Of a stretch of 64,000 bases of DNA, positions 19,745 to 30,010 are shown one piece after another (the first letter of the stretch is position 1; the number at the start of each line of letters is the position of its first letter). Origin of the DNA: Thermoplasmata archaeon (lineage in GTDB: Archaea > Thermoplasmatota > Thermoplasmata > Thermoplasmatales > GCA-001856825); NCBI GenBank assembly GCA_021792255.1, contig JAJYUZ010000002.1, positions 159,444-223,443 of the forward strand. Reading direction: 5' to 3'. The translations under genes were made by a program, and so were the position numbers. The notes under the pieces are model-generated. The model had not been told where the DNA came from, did not search any database, and was given only the letters and a program-made list of their open reading frames with translations.

Positions 19745-20235
19745 TAATTCCTTCCGTTACCCTTAGAAAAAAGAAGATAGTCGAAGCCGAAGCACTTGAA
19801 AAATATGAGTCTGGTCCTCTTTGGGTCGTGGACGAAGATTACAAGAGCGGAAGGGAACTCAATTTCAAGAGATACGACGATCTGTCTGGAATATACGAAC
19901 TTTATTTGGATGCCGAAATCTCTCGGGTGGACGACATAGAAGACGCAATAACTGGCGGAGCATCTATGGTCACAATCTCCGAGTCAATCGATAATGAGAA
20001 GATGCGAAGAGCTCTCTTCTATACGGAATCGCTGATCCTTTATGTCAGAAGCAATAGAGAGGCGGCGGAATTCTTCATCTCGAATGGAGGGAGCCGCATA
20101 TATTCCGACACTTTCATTTTTGACAATAATGTAACTGAATTTACGAGTCGATTGAACTGCTCAAGTTGCAACATCGTCAGTCCCATCGGAGGTTCGAATG
20201 GTCGAAGAGATACGGAAGCTCCTGCTTTACCTTAA
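19735..20235 (+). CDS. HisA-related (half-barrel-sized) protein, putative
   Basis: IPSVTLRKKKIVEAE, ELYLDAEISRVDDIEDAITGGASMV; only 166 aa. Confidence 0.4.
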   Translation: MVMIIPSVTLRKKKIVEAEALEKYESGPLWVVDEDYKSGRELNFKRYDDLSGIYELYLDAEISRVDDIEDAITGGASMVTISESIDNEKMRRALFYTESLILYVRSNREAAEFFISNGGSRIYSDTFIFDNNVTEFTSRLNCSSCNIVSPIGGSNGRRDTEAPALP

Positions 20236-20650
20236 GAAGACGACTGGCAAGTACGAGTTTTCTGAGTCAGAAATATTAAACATTCTGTCGATAAGAGTAA
20301 GATATCTCACACCAGACCAAGTCAAGGAATTTCTGAGGATCGCAGTTGAACAGAGGTGTTTAAGGCTAACGGACGGGTTGTATTCTATAACGTGCTCGAT
20401 AAACGGGATAGAACTGAGTCTAGATTACAAACCAAATTTCGATGCCATAGTGAACGAGACTAATGGAGAGGATGTTACCGAAACTGTGATAGCGTTGATC
20501 ACAGAAAAGACCAGCCTGAGCAAGAGAGACGTCATTTCTGAAATTAACAAGATGAGGGAGAAGAATCCATTCCTGAGTACAAAGATAGCAGCACTTGTAG
20601 TTGCAAGACTAAAAGGACTGGATGTAGAAAAATTTCTCGCGCTTCCCTGA
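20198..20650 (+). CDS. DUF2240-like archaeal protein
   Basis: Compact archaeal protein with winged-helix-like organisation; overlaps the previous ORF; family call from memory. Confidence 0.55.
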   Translation: MVEEIRKLLLYLKKTTGKYEFSESEILNILSIRVRYLTPDQVKEFLRIAVEQRCLRLTDGLYSITCSINGIELSLDYKPNFDAIVNETNGEDVTETVIALITEKTSLSKRDVISEINKMREKNPFLSTKIAALVVARLKGLDVEKFLALP

Positions 20651-21382
20651 CTACTTCACAAATTCCTGCGGGTCCTTGTTCAGATAGGAAGCGTATTTTG
20701 TCGCCAGATCATACTGGTCCAGTTCCATCGCTATGTCTGAGGCAGCGTCGAATATTTCAGAGTAGTTGGTAACGGCACGGATCCTCTCTTCTTTCCTCTT
20801 GAGTTTGGCTCCTTCTCCAAGAATCTTCTTAATTACCTTGTCTAGAACCTTGAGAGGCTCTTCTCCCCCCTTCTCCTCAACCAGTAGGTAAGAGTAGTTG
20901 ACTGCGGCCTGTGCCAGCATGTCAAGATTGTTTGAACTTTCTGCGTCCTGAAGAGCTTTCTCGAACAGAGTGGATGCCTCGCTGAAATCATCAAGAATTG
21001 TTGCCAGTGAAATCATGGAGTAAATGGCCTCGTTCTTGTCGCTGAGCTTTTGGTATATTTCCAATGCCTTCCTTCCATAGTCCACTGCCTTCTTGCCATC
21101 GTCGAGTATCAATATCTGAGATAGGAGAAGATTTGCCTCCGCTACCCTCTTCTGATCACTCTTTTCTGAAGAGAGCTTCAGAGCCTCTTCGGCATACTGT
21201 TTGGCCATTTCAGAATTTGGAACTTCCTGGTAGAGAAAGCACTCTGACTTAATCCTCAGTAGGTCCGTTTTTGACAAAACGTCTTGAATGGAATTGATGT
21301 TTTCGTCTATGTACTTGATGCACTCCTTAAGGTCTCCGTTGTCTTCAAGCTGTCTTGCTTTCTCAATGATTTCGTTATCCAT
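20651..21382 (-). CDS. TPR-repeat protein
   Basis: Multiple TPR-like helices (KKAVDYGRKALEIYQKLSDKNEAIYSMISLATI). Confidence 0.75.
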   Translation of the reverse strand: MDNEIIEKARQLEDNGDLKECIKYIDENINSIQDVLSKTDLLRIKSECFLYQEVPNSEMAKQYAEEALKLSSEKSDQKRVAEANLLLSQILILDDGKKAVDYGRKALEIYQKLSDKNEAIYSMISLATILDDFSEASTLFEKALQDAESSNNLDMLAQAAVNYSYLLVEEKGGEEPLKVLDKVIKKILGEGAKLKRKEERIRAVTNYSEIFDAASDIAMELDQYDLATKYASYLNKDPQEFVK

Positions 21383-22037
21383 TTCCGTTCTCCTTCATAC
21401 AACTTTTTAGGGATTTAACATTTTCCTCAACGTTTCCCGAGAAGATAGCAGAAGCACTGACAATGATGTCAGGGCCCAAAGCTGCAATACGCGAAATGTT
21501 GTCTCTATTTATTCCTCCATCTACACCAATCAGAAAATCCAGGTTCGTTCTTTGTCGGTATTCTACTAGGAGTGGAATTTTTTTAGATGCATCCTCTATC
21601 AGACTCTGTCCCGAAAATCCGGGTTCGACAGTCATTACCAGTACATATTTCACAGCAGGAAGTAACGCTTCAATGTTTGAAACAGATGTTTTAGGATTTA
21701 TCGAAATTCCCGGCATGGATCCCAGTCTTTCTATTTCCTTTAATACTCTCATCGTCTGTACTGGAGCTTCATAGTGTATCGTAACTAACTTTGAGAACGA
21801 GCAGTACCTTTCGAGGTACATGTTCGGGTTATCTACCATCATGTGGCTTTCAATATCTGCGTCAAATTTTTTCTTTATTGCGTCTCCAAAGGGAATGCCC
21901 ATCGTAAGGTTAGGAACAAAGTGGCCATCCATTACGTCTAGATGAATCCACTTTACCCCAGATTGGACCGCCTTTTTTATGTCTCTTTCAAGATTCAAGA
22001 GATCTGCGGCAAGTATCGAAGCAGACAACTCAGCCAT
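21375..22037 (-). CDS. rpe: Ribulose-phosphate 3-epimerase
   Basis: SASILAADLLNLERDIKKA, HLDVMDGHFVPNLTMG, VEPGFSGQ, IGVDGGIN. Confidence 0.95.
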   Translation of the reverse strand: MAELSASILAADLLNLERDIKKAVQSGVKWIHLDVMDGHFVPNLTMGIPFGDAIKKKFDADIESHMMVDNPNMYLERYCSFSKLVTIHYEAPVQTMRVLKEIERLGSMPGISINPKTSVSNIEALLPAVKYVLVMTVEPGFSGQSLIEDASKKIPLLVEYRQRTNLDFLIGVDGGINRDNISRIAALGPDIIVSASAIFSGNVEENVKSLKSCMKENGNG

Positions 22038-22128
22038 ATTCCTCAGAGTAGATTGTTTACGTGCCTAAAAAATATTTGATTTGGTGCCTCACACAAAATT
22101 GCTAAATACCTTTTAAAAATCGACTATA

Positions 22129-22593
22129 ATGAAAGGGGAATACGATTCTCTTGACATAAGAATCCTCAACGTATTACGAGAAGACGCTACGGTTGGATAC
22201 AACGAAATATCGAGGAAGGTCAAATCTCCTGCTACGACAATCTTCCAGAGAGTCAAGAGGATGAAGGACCGAGAAATAATCAAGAAAATGGTCCCACTCA
22301 TTGATCACGATAAACTCGATTACAAATTGACTGCATTCGTAACGGTTTCCATCAGTGACATAAAAGAGCTAGATAGGATCGCAAAAGAGCTCTCAAGATT
22401 CGATGAGGTTCTGGAAGTACATCACACCTCTGGTGAGAGCGATCTTCTTCTCAAGATAAAGATCAGAGACAGTGGCGAGCTAAAGGACTTCGAAGTCGAA
22501 AAGGTCGGAGCAATAAAAGGAATAAGGGCCGTAGGGACGACTCTGAGTTTAGGAATATTCAAGGAAGAGTTTTCAGTAAAACTGCGTGCTTAG
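22129..22593 (+). CDS. Lrp/AsnC family transcriptional regulator
   Basis: DSLDIRILNVLREDATVGYNEISRKV HTH plus RAM domain. Confidence 0.92.
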   Translation: MKGEYDSLDIRILNVLREDATVGYNEISRKVKSPATTIFQRVKRMKDREIIKKMVPLIDHDKLDYKLTAFVTVSISDIKELDRIAKELSRFDEVLEVHHTSGESDLLLKIKIRDSGELKDFEVEKVGAIKGIRAVGTTLSLGIFKEEFSVKLRA

Positions 22594-23433
22594 ATGATCG
22601 AAATACTTGGAATAAGCAAGAAGTACGATAGGCGCACCTATGCGCTCAACGAGATCAACGCATCTCTGAAGGAAAGAGTTACAACCGTCATTGGAAGAAA
22701 CGGAGCTGGGAAGACAACACTAATTCGCATTCTCTCAACTCAGTTAACTCCTACCTCAGGAACCGCAGTAATTGAAGGTTTGGACATTCTTAAGGAAACG
22801 AAAAAAGTGAGACAAATAATAAGCAGCATCCCTCAGGAGTCACAACTCATCGGTATTCTCTCTCCTCTGGAACAAATGCAACTCTACCTGATGGCAAGGG
22901 GATTTTCTTCTTCTCAGGCGAAGGAAGAATCGAAATATGCACTGGATGAACTGGAGATGTATGCATACAGAAATGCACCATCGGACACCCTATCGGGCGG
23001 AATGAAGAGGAAAGTGTTTGTGGCGATGGCCCTTGCTTCTAAAGCACCGATAATATTTCTCGATGAACCGACAACTGGTCTCGATCCTCTGTCTAGAATA
23101 GAAGTATGGTCAGCAATCAAGAGGCTATCCTCAAAAATTATTCTCACGACTCACTATATGGAAGAAGCGCAGGAACTTTCGAACGAGGTCATGGTGATCG
23201 ACCAGGGCAATATTATGACTCACGGAACCATCGAAAGTCTCCTTTCAGCATTCAACGGCATGATGAGGGCAGAAAAACTGGATGGAGCAGAGTACGACAT
23301 AAAAATTGCCAACGTGGCAATCAAGTATATCGGAAAGGAGAGAGTTGACGAGTTTGTCAAGAAGGGCTACGATATCAAGAGGGTAAATCTCGACGATATC
23401 TTTCTGTCAAGGGGGGAAATACTTGAATCCTAA
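22594..23433 (+). CDS. ABC transporter ATP-binding protein
   Basis: GRNGAGKTTLIRIL, LSGGMKRKVFVAMALASKAPIIFLDEPTTGLDP. Confidence 0.96.
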   Translation: MIEILGISKKYDRRTYALNEINASLKERVTTVIGRNGAGKTTLIRILSTQLTPTSGTAVIEGLDILKETKKVRQIISSIPQESQLIGILSPLEQMQLYLMARGFSSSQAKEESKYALDELEMYAYRNAPSDTLSGGMKRKVFVAMALASKAPIIFLDEPTTGLDPLSRIEVWSAIKRLSSKIILTTHYMEEAQELSNEVMVIDQGNIMTHGTIESLLSAFNGMMRAEKLDGAEYDIKIANVAIKYIGKERVDEFVKKGYDIKRVNLDDIFLSRGEILES

Positions 23434-24142
23434 ATTCATACTTTATTTCGCTTGGTATTATGGATTCTATGTCATTCTGAGGGGGGCCTCTTATCTACTT
23501 GCATCTCTTTCACTTCCCCTTGCTCTCCTGTTCATGGTCACGATCTTCACTCACGGAACCTTGATAGCTTTCGCAATCGCGGGTGGCCCAATAGCAATAG
23601 TCGCTGCCAACAGCATTAACGGAGCTGGGGATGCAGCTTTCTTCAGGATCCAGATAAGGATTCAGGACTTGTTCGTCGCAACAAGCATCACTTCTCAGGA
23701 TTACATGTTTGCCCTTTCGATGAGCTATCTGGTATTCTCACTTCCGGGCATCGTTCTGTATGCGATTCTTGGGGCTTATTTCAAAGTATTCTCTCTTTCT
23801 TCACTTCTTCCAATCGTCGGAGTTCTAGTGCTCTTGACTCTCACTATTTCGAACCTTTCATTCATCATCGCAGGTCTGCTGAAGCACATCAGAAACGTCT
23901 GGGGAATTACTGCAATACTTTCTATCATAATGACAGTTCTTCCTCCAACGTTCTACCCCTATACCTTCCTCCCCCAAGGGGTGATCTATATCCTCTCCGT
24001 TTCGCCGGTCACTCCGGCTGCAGTACTAATCCAAGGGATAGTTGGACTTGAGCCAATGCAGTTTTCGATGATTTTCATCCTTTTCACAGAGACCATACTA
24101 TTCACCCTTCTTGGAAGAAAATTTATACGTTGGAGGGAATAG
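23423..24142 (+). CDS. ABC-2 type transporter permease
   Basis: Six hydrophobic segments; overlaps the ATPase gene; TTG start. Confidence 0.8.
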   Translation: MNPKFILYFAWYYGFYVILRGASYLLASLSLPLALLFMVTIFTHGTLIAFAIAGGPIAIVAANSINGAGDAAFFRIQIRIQDLFVATSITSQDYMFALSMSYLVFSLPGIVLYAILGAYFKVFSLSSLLPIVGVLVLLTLTISNLSFIIAGLLKHIRNVWGITAILSIIMTVLPPTFYPYTFLPQGVIYILSVSPVTPAAVLIQGIVGLEPMQFSMIFILFTETILFTLLGRKFIRWRE

Positions 24143-24188
24143 TATCTTTAGAAAAGAATGTACAGAAACTGCCTAGATGTCGATGAAA

Positions 24189-24639
24189 ATGACTAATTTT
24201 GAAGAGATAGAGGAGATCCACTCTATATTTGTGCTAAACTCGAAGGAAAGGCAGAATGGGCAGTAGATGGGAGCACTGCTCTCAGGCTATACGGGATGAA
24301 AGTAGAACCACACGATTTAGATGCCCTTACTGACAAGGCTGGAGCGGAGAAGATTGCCCACATTCTTAGAGAGTATATGGAAAAACCTTTAAGCTATGGG
24401 GAGACGCAGAAATACAGGTCACACCTTTGTGTTCTCAAAGTAAGAGGAGTTAAAGTTGAGATTATGGGTGACCTTCAATCGTACAGAAATGGAAAGTGGA
24501 CAGAAATCCAGAATCCTCGATCGACAGGTATTAAGTTCGTGTCTCTCCGGGAAGAGAAATTCCGGTAGTGCCGTTAGAGTACCTGAAATCCACTGGTTAT
24601 TTCAAGGAAAGATTGTCCCGTGAAAAACTTAAACGATAA
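24189..24639 (+). pseudogene. Frameshifted minimal nucleotidyltransferase (AbiEii/MNT-like) remnant
   Basis: Three frames join to give MTNFEEIEEIHSIF / AKLEGKAEWAVDGSTALRLYGMKVEPHDLDAL…VKVEIMGDL / EIPVVPLEYLKSTGYFKERLSREKLKR*. Confidence 0.75.
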
Positions 24640-24666
24640 GTTTATCTTAAAAAGTTGATAAGTAGC

Positions 24667-24977
24667 ATGCCGGGCTGGCCAGGAGGGTAGGCGTCTCTTG
24701 TTACCCGAAACCGTCTATACGCGGGGGCGACAGCCGATATAGAAGGCAACCTTGAGGATGTGAACCCTTGATGTTCGGCGAAACTCTGTCCCATCAGATC
24801 TAGGTTGTATACATCTCACCCGGAGGGGAGAGGGGTATGCGTCATCACGGGAATCCGCCAGGACCGGAAGGGAGCAACGGTTACGTGGACCGCAGATGCC
24901 GGTGGGGGAACGGAGCGGAGGACTGACGGGGCAGCCGCATCTTTCAATCGCCCTTTGGTGTCGGTGGCCCGGCATCT
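24667..24977 (+). ncRNA. 7S signal recognition particle RNA
   Basis: Terminal helix ATGCCGGGCTGGCC/GGCCCGGCAT; helix 8 signature GCCAGGACCGGAAGGGAGCAAC; later GGGGCAGCCGC; archaeal length of about 310 nt. Confidence 0.93.
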
Positions 24978-25125
24978 GACATTTGCAGAGGCTCGATGGT
25001 TTTAATATTCAACGAAAGGATGTAATGAGCGTACGTGAATGTTCAACAAGAGAGCGTGAACGTAAGCATTCTGAAGGCCGACAAAACAAGCTTAATTATT
25101 AATATTCATAGAAAATTAAGACACG

Positions 25126-26229
25126 TTGAGAGATAAAAAGACGATTCACGACTCTATCTACGGCTCAATAGAACTCGACGAAAGCGTAGCAAGCATAGCT
25201 GAGACAAAAGAGTTCCAGAGGATGAATACTATCAAGCAGCTGGGTTTCACCTACCTCGTCTTCCCTGGAGCAACTCATACTCGTTTTGAACACTCTCTGG
25301 GTACCTATTATCTTGCCAAGGAAGCCTCAGGCAGGCTTGGACTGAAGGGGAAAGATGCCACCGATGTCTCCCTTGCCGGTCTGCTCCACGACATTGGACA
25401 CTCGCCATTTTCACACTCCTTGGAAGAAGCAATGGGCAAGCTGTACGGAAAGGATCATTTAGACGTTACCATTGACATCATAGAAGGCAAGACCCCGGAA
25501 AACGAACTGAGCGATATCTTAGGGAGTCATAAGAAGAGTGTTGTTGAAATATTGAAAGGAAGGAAGGGAGTTCTAAGCAGACTGATTTCAGGAAATGGAG
25601 ATGTCGACCAGATTGACTATCTTGCAAGAGATTCGTACTACACTGGTGTGGCGCTTGGCGCAGTAGACATTCCAAGAATATTGAGGGTCCTGTCCATCTA
25701 TGACGGAGAGTTCTGTGTCGCAGAAAAGGGGCTTCCAGCCGTGGAGGGGCTGATGGTCGCAAGAATGTTGATGTACAGGACGGTCTACAGACACAAGACT
25801 GCATTGATCACTTCTTCTCTCGCAAACGATGCTCTAGAACTCGTAAATCCCGACTATGAAGAATTCGTGGGATGGAATGACTGCGATTTCATGACCGAAC
25901 TGAAGAGGAAGAGTCTAAAGACGTATGAAGCCATAAAACACAGAAGGATTCCGAAGGGTGTAGTAGTAAAGGAAGAGGAAACGAAATTCAGAGAACTTGT
26001 CGAAAAGTTAGAGGGAAATATTCTTTCATTCCAATATTTTAAGTCACCGTTCAAGAAAGAGGTTCTCAGTGTTCTAACAGACGATGGAATCAGTCCCATT
26101 ACAAAATTCTCTTCAATAATGTTATTCTTAGAAAGAGAGTTAGAGGGAGTGGGTTTGATCGTCTTTGAAAATGACAAAGAGAAGAAGATCAAGGATCTAC
26201 TAGGGAAACGGAACATTCCTTTTCAATAG
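25126..26229 (+). CDS. HD-domain phosphohydrolase (SAMHD1/dGTPase-like)
   Basis: THTRFEHSLGTYYLA, LLHDIGHSPFSHSLE, DVDQIDYLARDSYYTG; TTG start. Confidence 0.92.
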   Translation: MRDKKTIHDSIYGSIELDESVASIAETKEFQRMNTIKQLGFTYLVFPGATHTRFEHSLGTYYLAKEASGRLGLKGKDATDVSLAGLLHDIGHSPFSHSLEEAMGKLYGKDHLDVTIDIIEGKTPENELSDILGSHKKSVVEILKGRKGVLSRLISGNGDVDQIDYLARDSYYTGVALGAVDIPRILRVLSIYDGEFCVAEKGLPAVEGLMVARMLMYRTVYRHKTALITSSLANDALELVNPDYEEFVGWNDCDFMTELKRKSLKTYEAIKHRRIPKGVVVKEEETKFRELVEKLEGNILSFQYFKSPFKKEVLSVLTDDGISPITKFSSIMLFLERELEGVGLIVFENDKEKKIKDLLGKRNIPFQ

Positions 26230-26261
26230 CAAAGAATTATAGAATATCATCATTTATTAGT

Positions 26262-26822
26262 ATGCTTCAGGCTGTAGGTAAAAGAGCTATGGATTTTGTA
26301 AAGAGAGATCCCCTTACCTACAGCTCGTTTCCCGACAAGGAAATGTATCTAAGCTTTCTGCCAGAGATTTCGGGCGGGGAAGAAAATTCGCTGATCGAAT
26401 CAATGAACAATTTCCTGATTCTTCTGTTCCCGATGGGAGTCGAGTTTGCTGAGAACGTCGTGCAGAGTCAGGCCATCCTAAACAGAATGGAGAGAAGGCA
26501 TTCTAAGATAGTCTTACTGGACGACGAGATGAGAAAATTTCCGAACTACGCCTTTTCAAAATTAATTGAATTCAGGGACCATCTCATCTATCTCCTCTAC
26601 ATGGCATATTCACAAAAACAATCTCTTTTCCTCGGAAGGGACGCGTTAGGAATGAGCTATGCAAAGATCAAGTACGACCCCTTTTCCACCATAGAAACGG
26701 TGAGGGGAAATCCTTGGTACACACCTGGAAAGGAGGAAGTCTTTTCGTTTTCTAAATACGAATCGGGGCACATCGTAACCCCTGACCTAGGGGAAGTATT
26801 TGCAGTTACGTTCAAAGAATGA
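26262..26822 (+). CDS. Hypothetical protein
   Basis: Intact ORF in operon-like position; no recognised motif. Confidence 0.6.
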   Translation: MLQAVGKRAMDFVKRDPLTYSSFPDKEMYLSFLPEISGGEENSLIESMNNFLILLFPMGVEFAENVVQSQAILNRMERRHSKIVLLDDEMRKFPNYAFSKLIEFRDHLIYLLYMAYSQKQSLFLGRDALGMSYAKIKYDPFSTIETVRGNPWYTPGKEEVFSFSKYESGHIVTPDLGEVFAVTFKE

Positions 26823-26880
26823 AATATTAAGATTAGAAGAATCGGAGAAAATTAGATTAATTAATTAAGTTTCAGGACGT

Positions 26881-27957
26881 ATGGACGTAGAGAAGCTGTT
26901 TGATCTTAACCAGAATATCGAAGGAATCCTTATTTACAACAACGGCGAATCGTGTAACGACCCATCGTTCTTTTATTTTACACAACTAACAAGAGGACTG
27001 TTCGAGGGTTCGTACGTATTTCTTACTCGCAGGAATCTGAAAGTCATAACTACTCAGCTCGAGGAAGAGACCGCGAGATCTGAGGATCTCGACGTTGAAG
27101 TTTTCTCCTCTGGAAAACAGAGAGATGAACTGCTCAGGGAAGTCACCAAAGGAATAACTTTTCTGGGGATCAACTACTCAGGGCTTTCCCACGCAGATTA
27201 TCTATCTTTAAAGGACAGGTTACAGAACAAGGAGCTGGTAGATGTAGGAGAATCCATCTCCAGCCTGAGACAGATAAAATCAGAACGGGAGATTTCTAAA
27301 TTGAAAGAAGCCGCTAGAATCGTTTCACAGGTGGGGAAGGACATACCAGGAATGCTTAAAGAAGGCATGACGGAAGGAGAACTAGCGTCAAAAGTAAATT
27401 ATGAAATGATGAGGAACGGTGCTTCTGCTCCCAGTTTTGATACAATCGCTGCATTTGGTCCAGATTCGGCAGAACCCCATTTTTCTGGTGGAAATCGCAA
27501 GCTGAAGAAGGGAGATGTTGTACTTGTTGACTTTGGAGCAAAATATCAGAGATACTGCTCCGACATGACGAGAACGTACTTCTTCGGTAAGCCTGACAGA
27601 GAAATGCAGGACATGTATGAAACCGTGCTCAGAGCACAGGAAATGGGTATCAAGGCCGTTAGGAGTGGAGAAAACGGAAAGACCGTAGATGGAGCGTCTA
27701 GAGACGTCATAGACTCATCCAAATTTAAGGGAAGATTCATACACGGACTCGGACACGGAGTTGGACTGAACGTTCACGATCATCCCGCACTCAGTCCACT
27801 TAACGACTTCTTCCTGAAGGAAAATATGGTGGTGACGGTTGAACCCGGAGTGTACATCCCAAAGAAAGGTGGGGTCAGGATAGAGGACGATGTCGTTGTC
27901 ACCAAAGACGGTTGCCAGGTCATCACTACAGCTCCTAAAGAACTACAAATAATATGA
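26881..27957 (+). CDS. pepQ: M24 family Xaa-Pro peptidase
   Basis: FDTIAAFGPDSAEPHFSGGNRKLKKGDVVLVDFGAKY, GHGVGLNVHDHP, VEPGVYIP. Confidence 0.93.
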   Translation: MDVEKLFDLNQNIEGILIYNNGESCNDPSFFYFTQLTRGLFEGSYVFLTRRNLKVITTQLEEETARSEDLDVEVFSSGKQRDELLREVTKGITFLGINYSGLSHADYLSLKDRLQNKELVDVGESISSLRQIKSEREISKLKEAARIVSQVGKDIPGMLKEGMTEGELASKVNYEMMRNGASAPSFDTIAAFGPDSAEPHFSGGNRKLKKGDVVLVDFGAKYQRYCSDMTRTYFFGKPDREMQDMYETVLRAQEMGIKAVRSGENGKTVDGASRDVIDSSKFKGRFIHGLGHGVGLNVHDHPALSPLNDFFLKENMVVTVEPGVYIPKKGGVRIEDDVVVTKDGCQVITTAPKELQII

Positions 27958-28991
27958 AGGAAGATGTCATAGAGAAGTATCCATTCCTCAGGAGAGGGCT
28001 CATTCAGTACCTTGGAGAAGGAATATCGGTCAAATCTTTCCTGGAAGAAAACGAATACTTCCTTCAGAAGTCGGCAGCCTTGCTCTACAGCATTATGAAC
28101 GGGGAAGAAGTGTCATTTCCTATCAACGGGGAAGAGCGGGTCAAGAATTACATCATAACGAAAATTATCCTCACTTACATCCGCGATTATTTCATCTCCG
28201 CAAGGTATGCGATAAAAGAGAGAAAGGTGCTATATGATACTCTGGAAAAGGAGTCAGATATACGAAACCTCAAATCTGTGTCTCACGAACTGAATGTGGA
28301 AATCGAAAAGCAGGATGACAGATATCTGATACCCATTCCATCGTTTTTGAGGAATGCAGTTGTATTCAATGACAAGGAACTCAAACTCTGCAATCAGGAG
28401 CTGAGAGAAGGGAACGTCGTCGCATCAAAGCACGTTCTCTCAAAAATAATCAGGGAGGCATTCTACAGAAAATACATGACTGAAGTGAATGAGGTCGTGG
28501 AATTTCCACCTGATGTAGACAGGATGCTAAAGCCATACGTGAGTGAAGTTGTATCAAAAGGAAGAGAGATAAGACAGGAACTGGCAAATATGGGACCTCT
28601 CAATGAAAAATCCTTCCCACCCTGTCTCGCAGAGATAATAGATCAGATGAAGAAAGGCGCAAACGTTTCCCACGCCGGACGCTTCTTTCTCGTTACTTTT
28701 CTTCACAGAATTGGCCTGCCAAACGATGAGATCTATAAGTATTTTGGAGAAGTTCCGGATTTTGCGGAAAGGATTACCAGGTACCAGATAGAACACATTA
28801 CAGGAACTGGGCGCGGTAGGGAATACAGTGTACCATCCTGTCAGACCCTCGGATCTCTCGGATTGTGTTACAAGGAGAGGGATCCACTCTGCAGTTCTGG
28901 GAAGATATCACACCCTCTTAGTTTCTATCGGACCAGGAATTTAGGTAATAGACCTGTAAGCAAGTCTGGCCCTGTAAAAAGAGTTGATTAG
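27954..28991 (+). CDS. priL: DNA primase large subunit
   Basis: CLAEI…HAGRFFLVTFLHRIGLPNDEI…YSVPSCQTLGSLGLC (Fe-S cysteines). Confidence 0.92.
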   Translation: MKEDVIEKYPFLRRGLIQYLGEGISVKSFLEENEYFLQKSAALLYSIMNGEEVSFPINGEERVKNYIITKIILTYIRDYFISARYAIKERKVLYDTLEKESDIRNLKSVSHELNVEIEKQDDRYLIPIPSFLRNAVVFNDKELKLCNQELREGNVVASKHVLSKIIREAFYRKYMTEVNEVVEFPPDVDRMLKPYVSEVVSKGREIRQELANMGPLNEKSFPPCLAEIIDQMKKGANVSHAGRFFLVTFLHRIGLPNDEIYKYFGEVPDFAERITRYQIEHITGTGRGREYSVPSCQTLGSLGLCYKERDPLCSSGKISHPLSFYRTRNLGNRPVSKSGPVKRVD

Positions 28992-29534
28992 CCCCGATAC
29001 CCCTAGGAACAGCAATGCCCAAGATGTGATGTAAAATCCAAACAATGTGATTCCGGTCGTAAAAATTTGCACTATGATCACTATCATGATAATGACCAAT
29101 CTATCTGCGCGTCCAGGAAATCCTGCGTATATCCTGTTCAAACCGACTGCTTGTGATTGTGTTCCGACATAACTGCTGAGGAAGGTACCTGCTATGGCAA
29201 TTATTCCAAAATATAAATTGCCAAACAAGCTGACCGTCATTCCGAATAGTATGATGAAATCGGAATATCTGTCCAAGAGGTGATCTAAGAAGTCACCCTT
29301 TTTTGATTCCTTCTTGAATTTCCTGGCTATCGCACCATCTAAAGCATCGAAGTATGATGAACTTCCCAGCAGAACAAATGAAATTATCAGGTACCCATAA
29401 TAGTATGAAACAGCAAACAGAATTGCCAGGAGGAAGGAGATTATGGTGATAGAGTTGGGATTAACGCCTTTAAGTCTCGATGCCACTCCATCAATCAGGA
29501 AACCTGCTCTGCTCCTCATCTTATCTAGTACCAA
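28941..29534 (-). CDS. CDP-alcohol phosphatidyltransferase family protein (archaetidylinositol-phosphate-synthase-like)
   Basis: SSYFDALDGAIARKFKKESKKGDFLDHLLDRYSD motif. Confidence 0.92.
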   Translation of the reverse strand: MVLDKMRSRAGFLIDGVASRLKGVNPNSITIISFLLAILFAVSYYYGYLIISFVLLGSSSYFDALDGAIARKFKKESKKGDFLDHLLDRYSDFIILFGMTVSLFGNLYFGIIAIAGTFLSSYVGTQSQAVGLNRIYAGFPGRADRLVIIMIVIIVQIFTTGITLFGFYITSWALLFLGVSGLINSFYRARLAYRSIT

Positions 29535-30010
29535 TTTAATATCTCCTCGGTCAGGTCGATTTTCACCCTCTTAGAATCTTTCCCTTTAATTACATTTTCT
29601 ATAAAGTCTGCCGTCTCCTCCAAACTAGTATTCAATATTTCTGCGGTTTTTCCAGGATGGAGTCTTTCCGCCTCTACTCCAATAAGGTCTATCGCCTCGC
29701 TCTCAACGTTGTCCATGATTTTTGAATTCGAATACCCCCTCTTCTTCAATCTTTCTTCCAGTTCTTTCAGATGAGACCTAATCACCACCACGGTTTCGCA
29801 GTCCGCATAGTGTGAAAGATGTCCAAAGTAGATTCCATCCTTTCTGATTTTCCTCAGGCACTTTTCATCAACAATCTTTTCTCCGTCTTTGATCTCAACA
29901 ACACATTCACCAATCAAGTTATCGAACTCCAGTGCCTTATAACCTCTATCACTAATCTCACTCATTACTGTCGACTTTCCGACACCAGGAGTGCCCGTTA
30001 TGCAGATCAT
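29525..30010 (-). CDS. AK6/Fap7-like adenylate kinase
   Basis: ITGTPGVGKSTVMSEISDRGY; LEERLKKRGYSNSKIMDNVESEAID. Confidence 0.85.
   Translation of the reverse strand: MICITGTPGVGKSTVMSEISDRGYKALEFDNLIGECVVEIKDGEKIVDEKCLRKIRKDGIYFGHLSHYADCETVVVIRSHLKELEERLKKRGYSNSKIMDNVESEAIDLIGVEAERLHPGKTAEILNTSLEETADFIENVIKGKDSKRVKIDLTEEILNWY

Noticed and set aside
24715-25005. ORFs at 24715-24975 (-) and 24805-25005 (+) in the track
   Set aside because: Both lie inside the 7S SRP RNA gene; the sequence is structured RNA, not coding.
25478-25804. Antisense ORFs opposite the HD phosphohydrolase (108 and 68 aa) and many similar antisense ORFs across the window
   Set aside because: Shadow frames of well-supported conserved genes, with no motifs or initiation context of their own.
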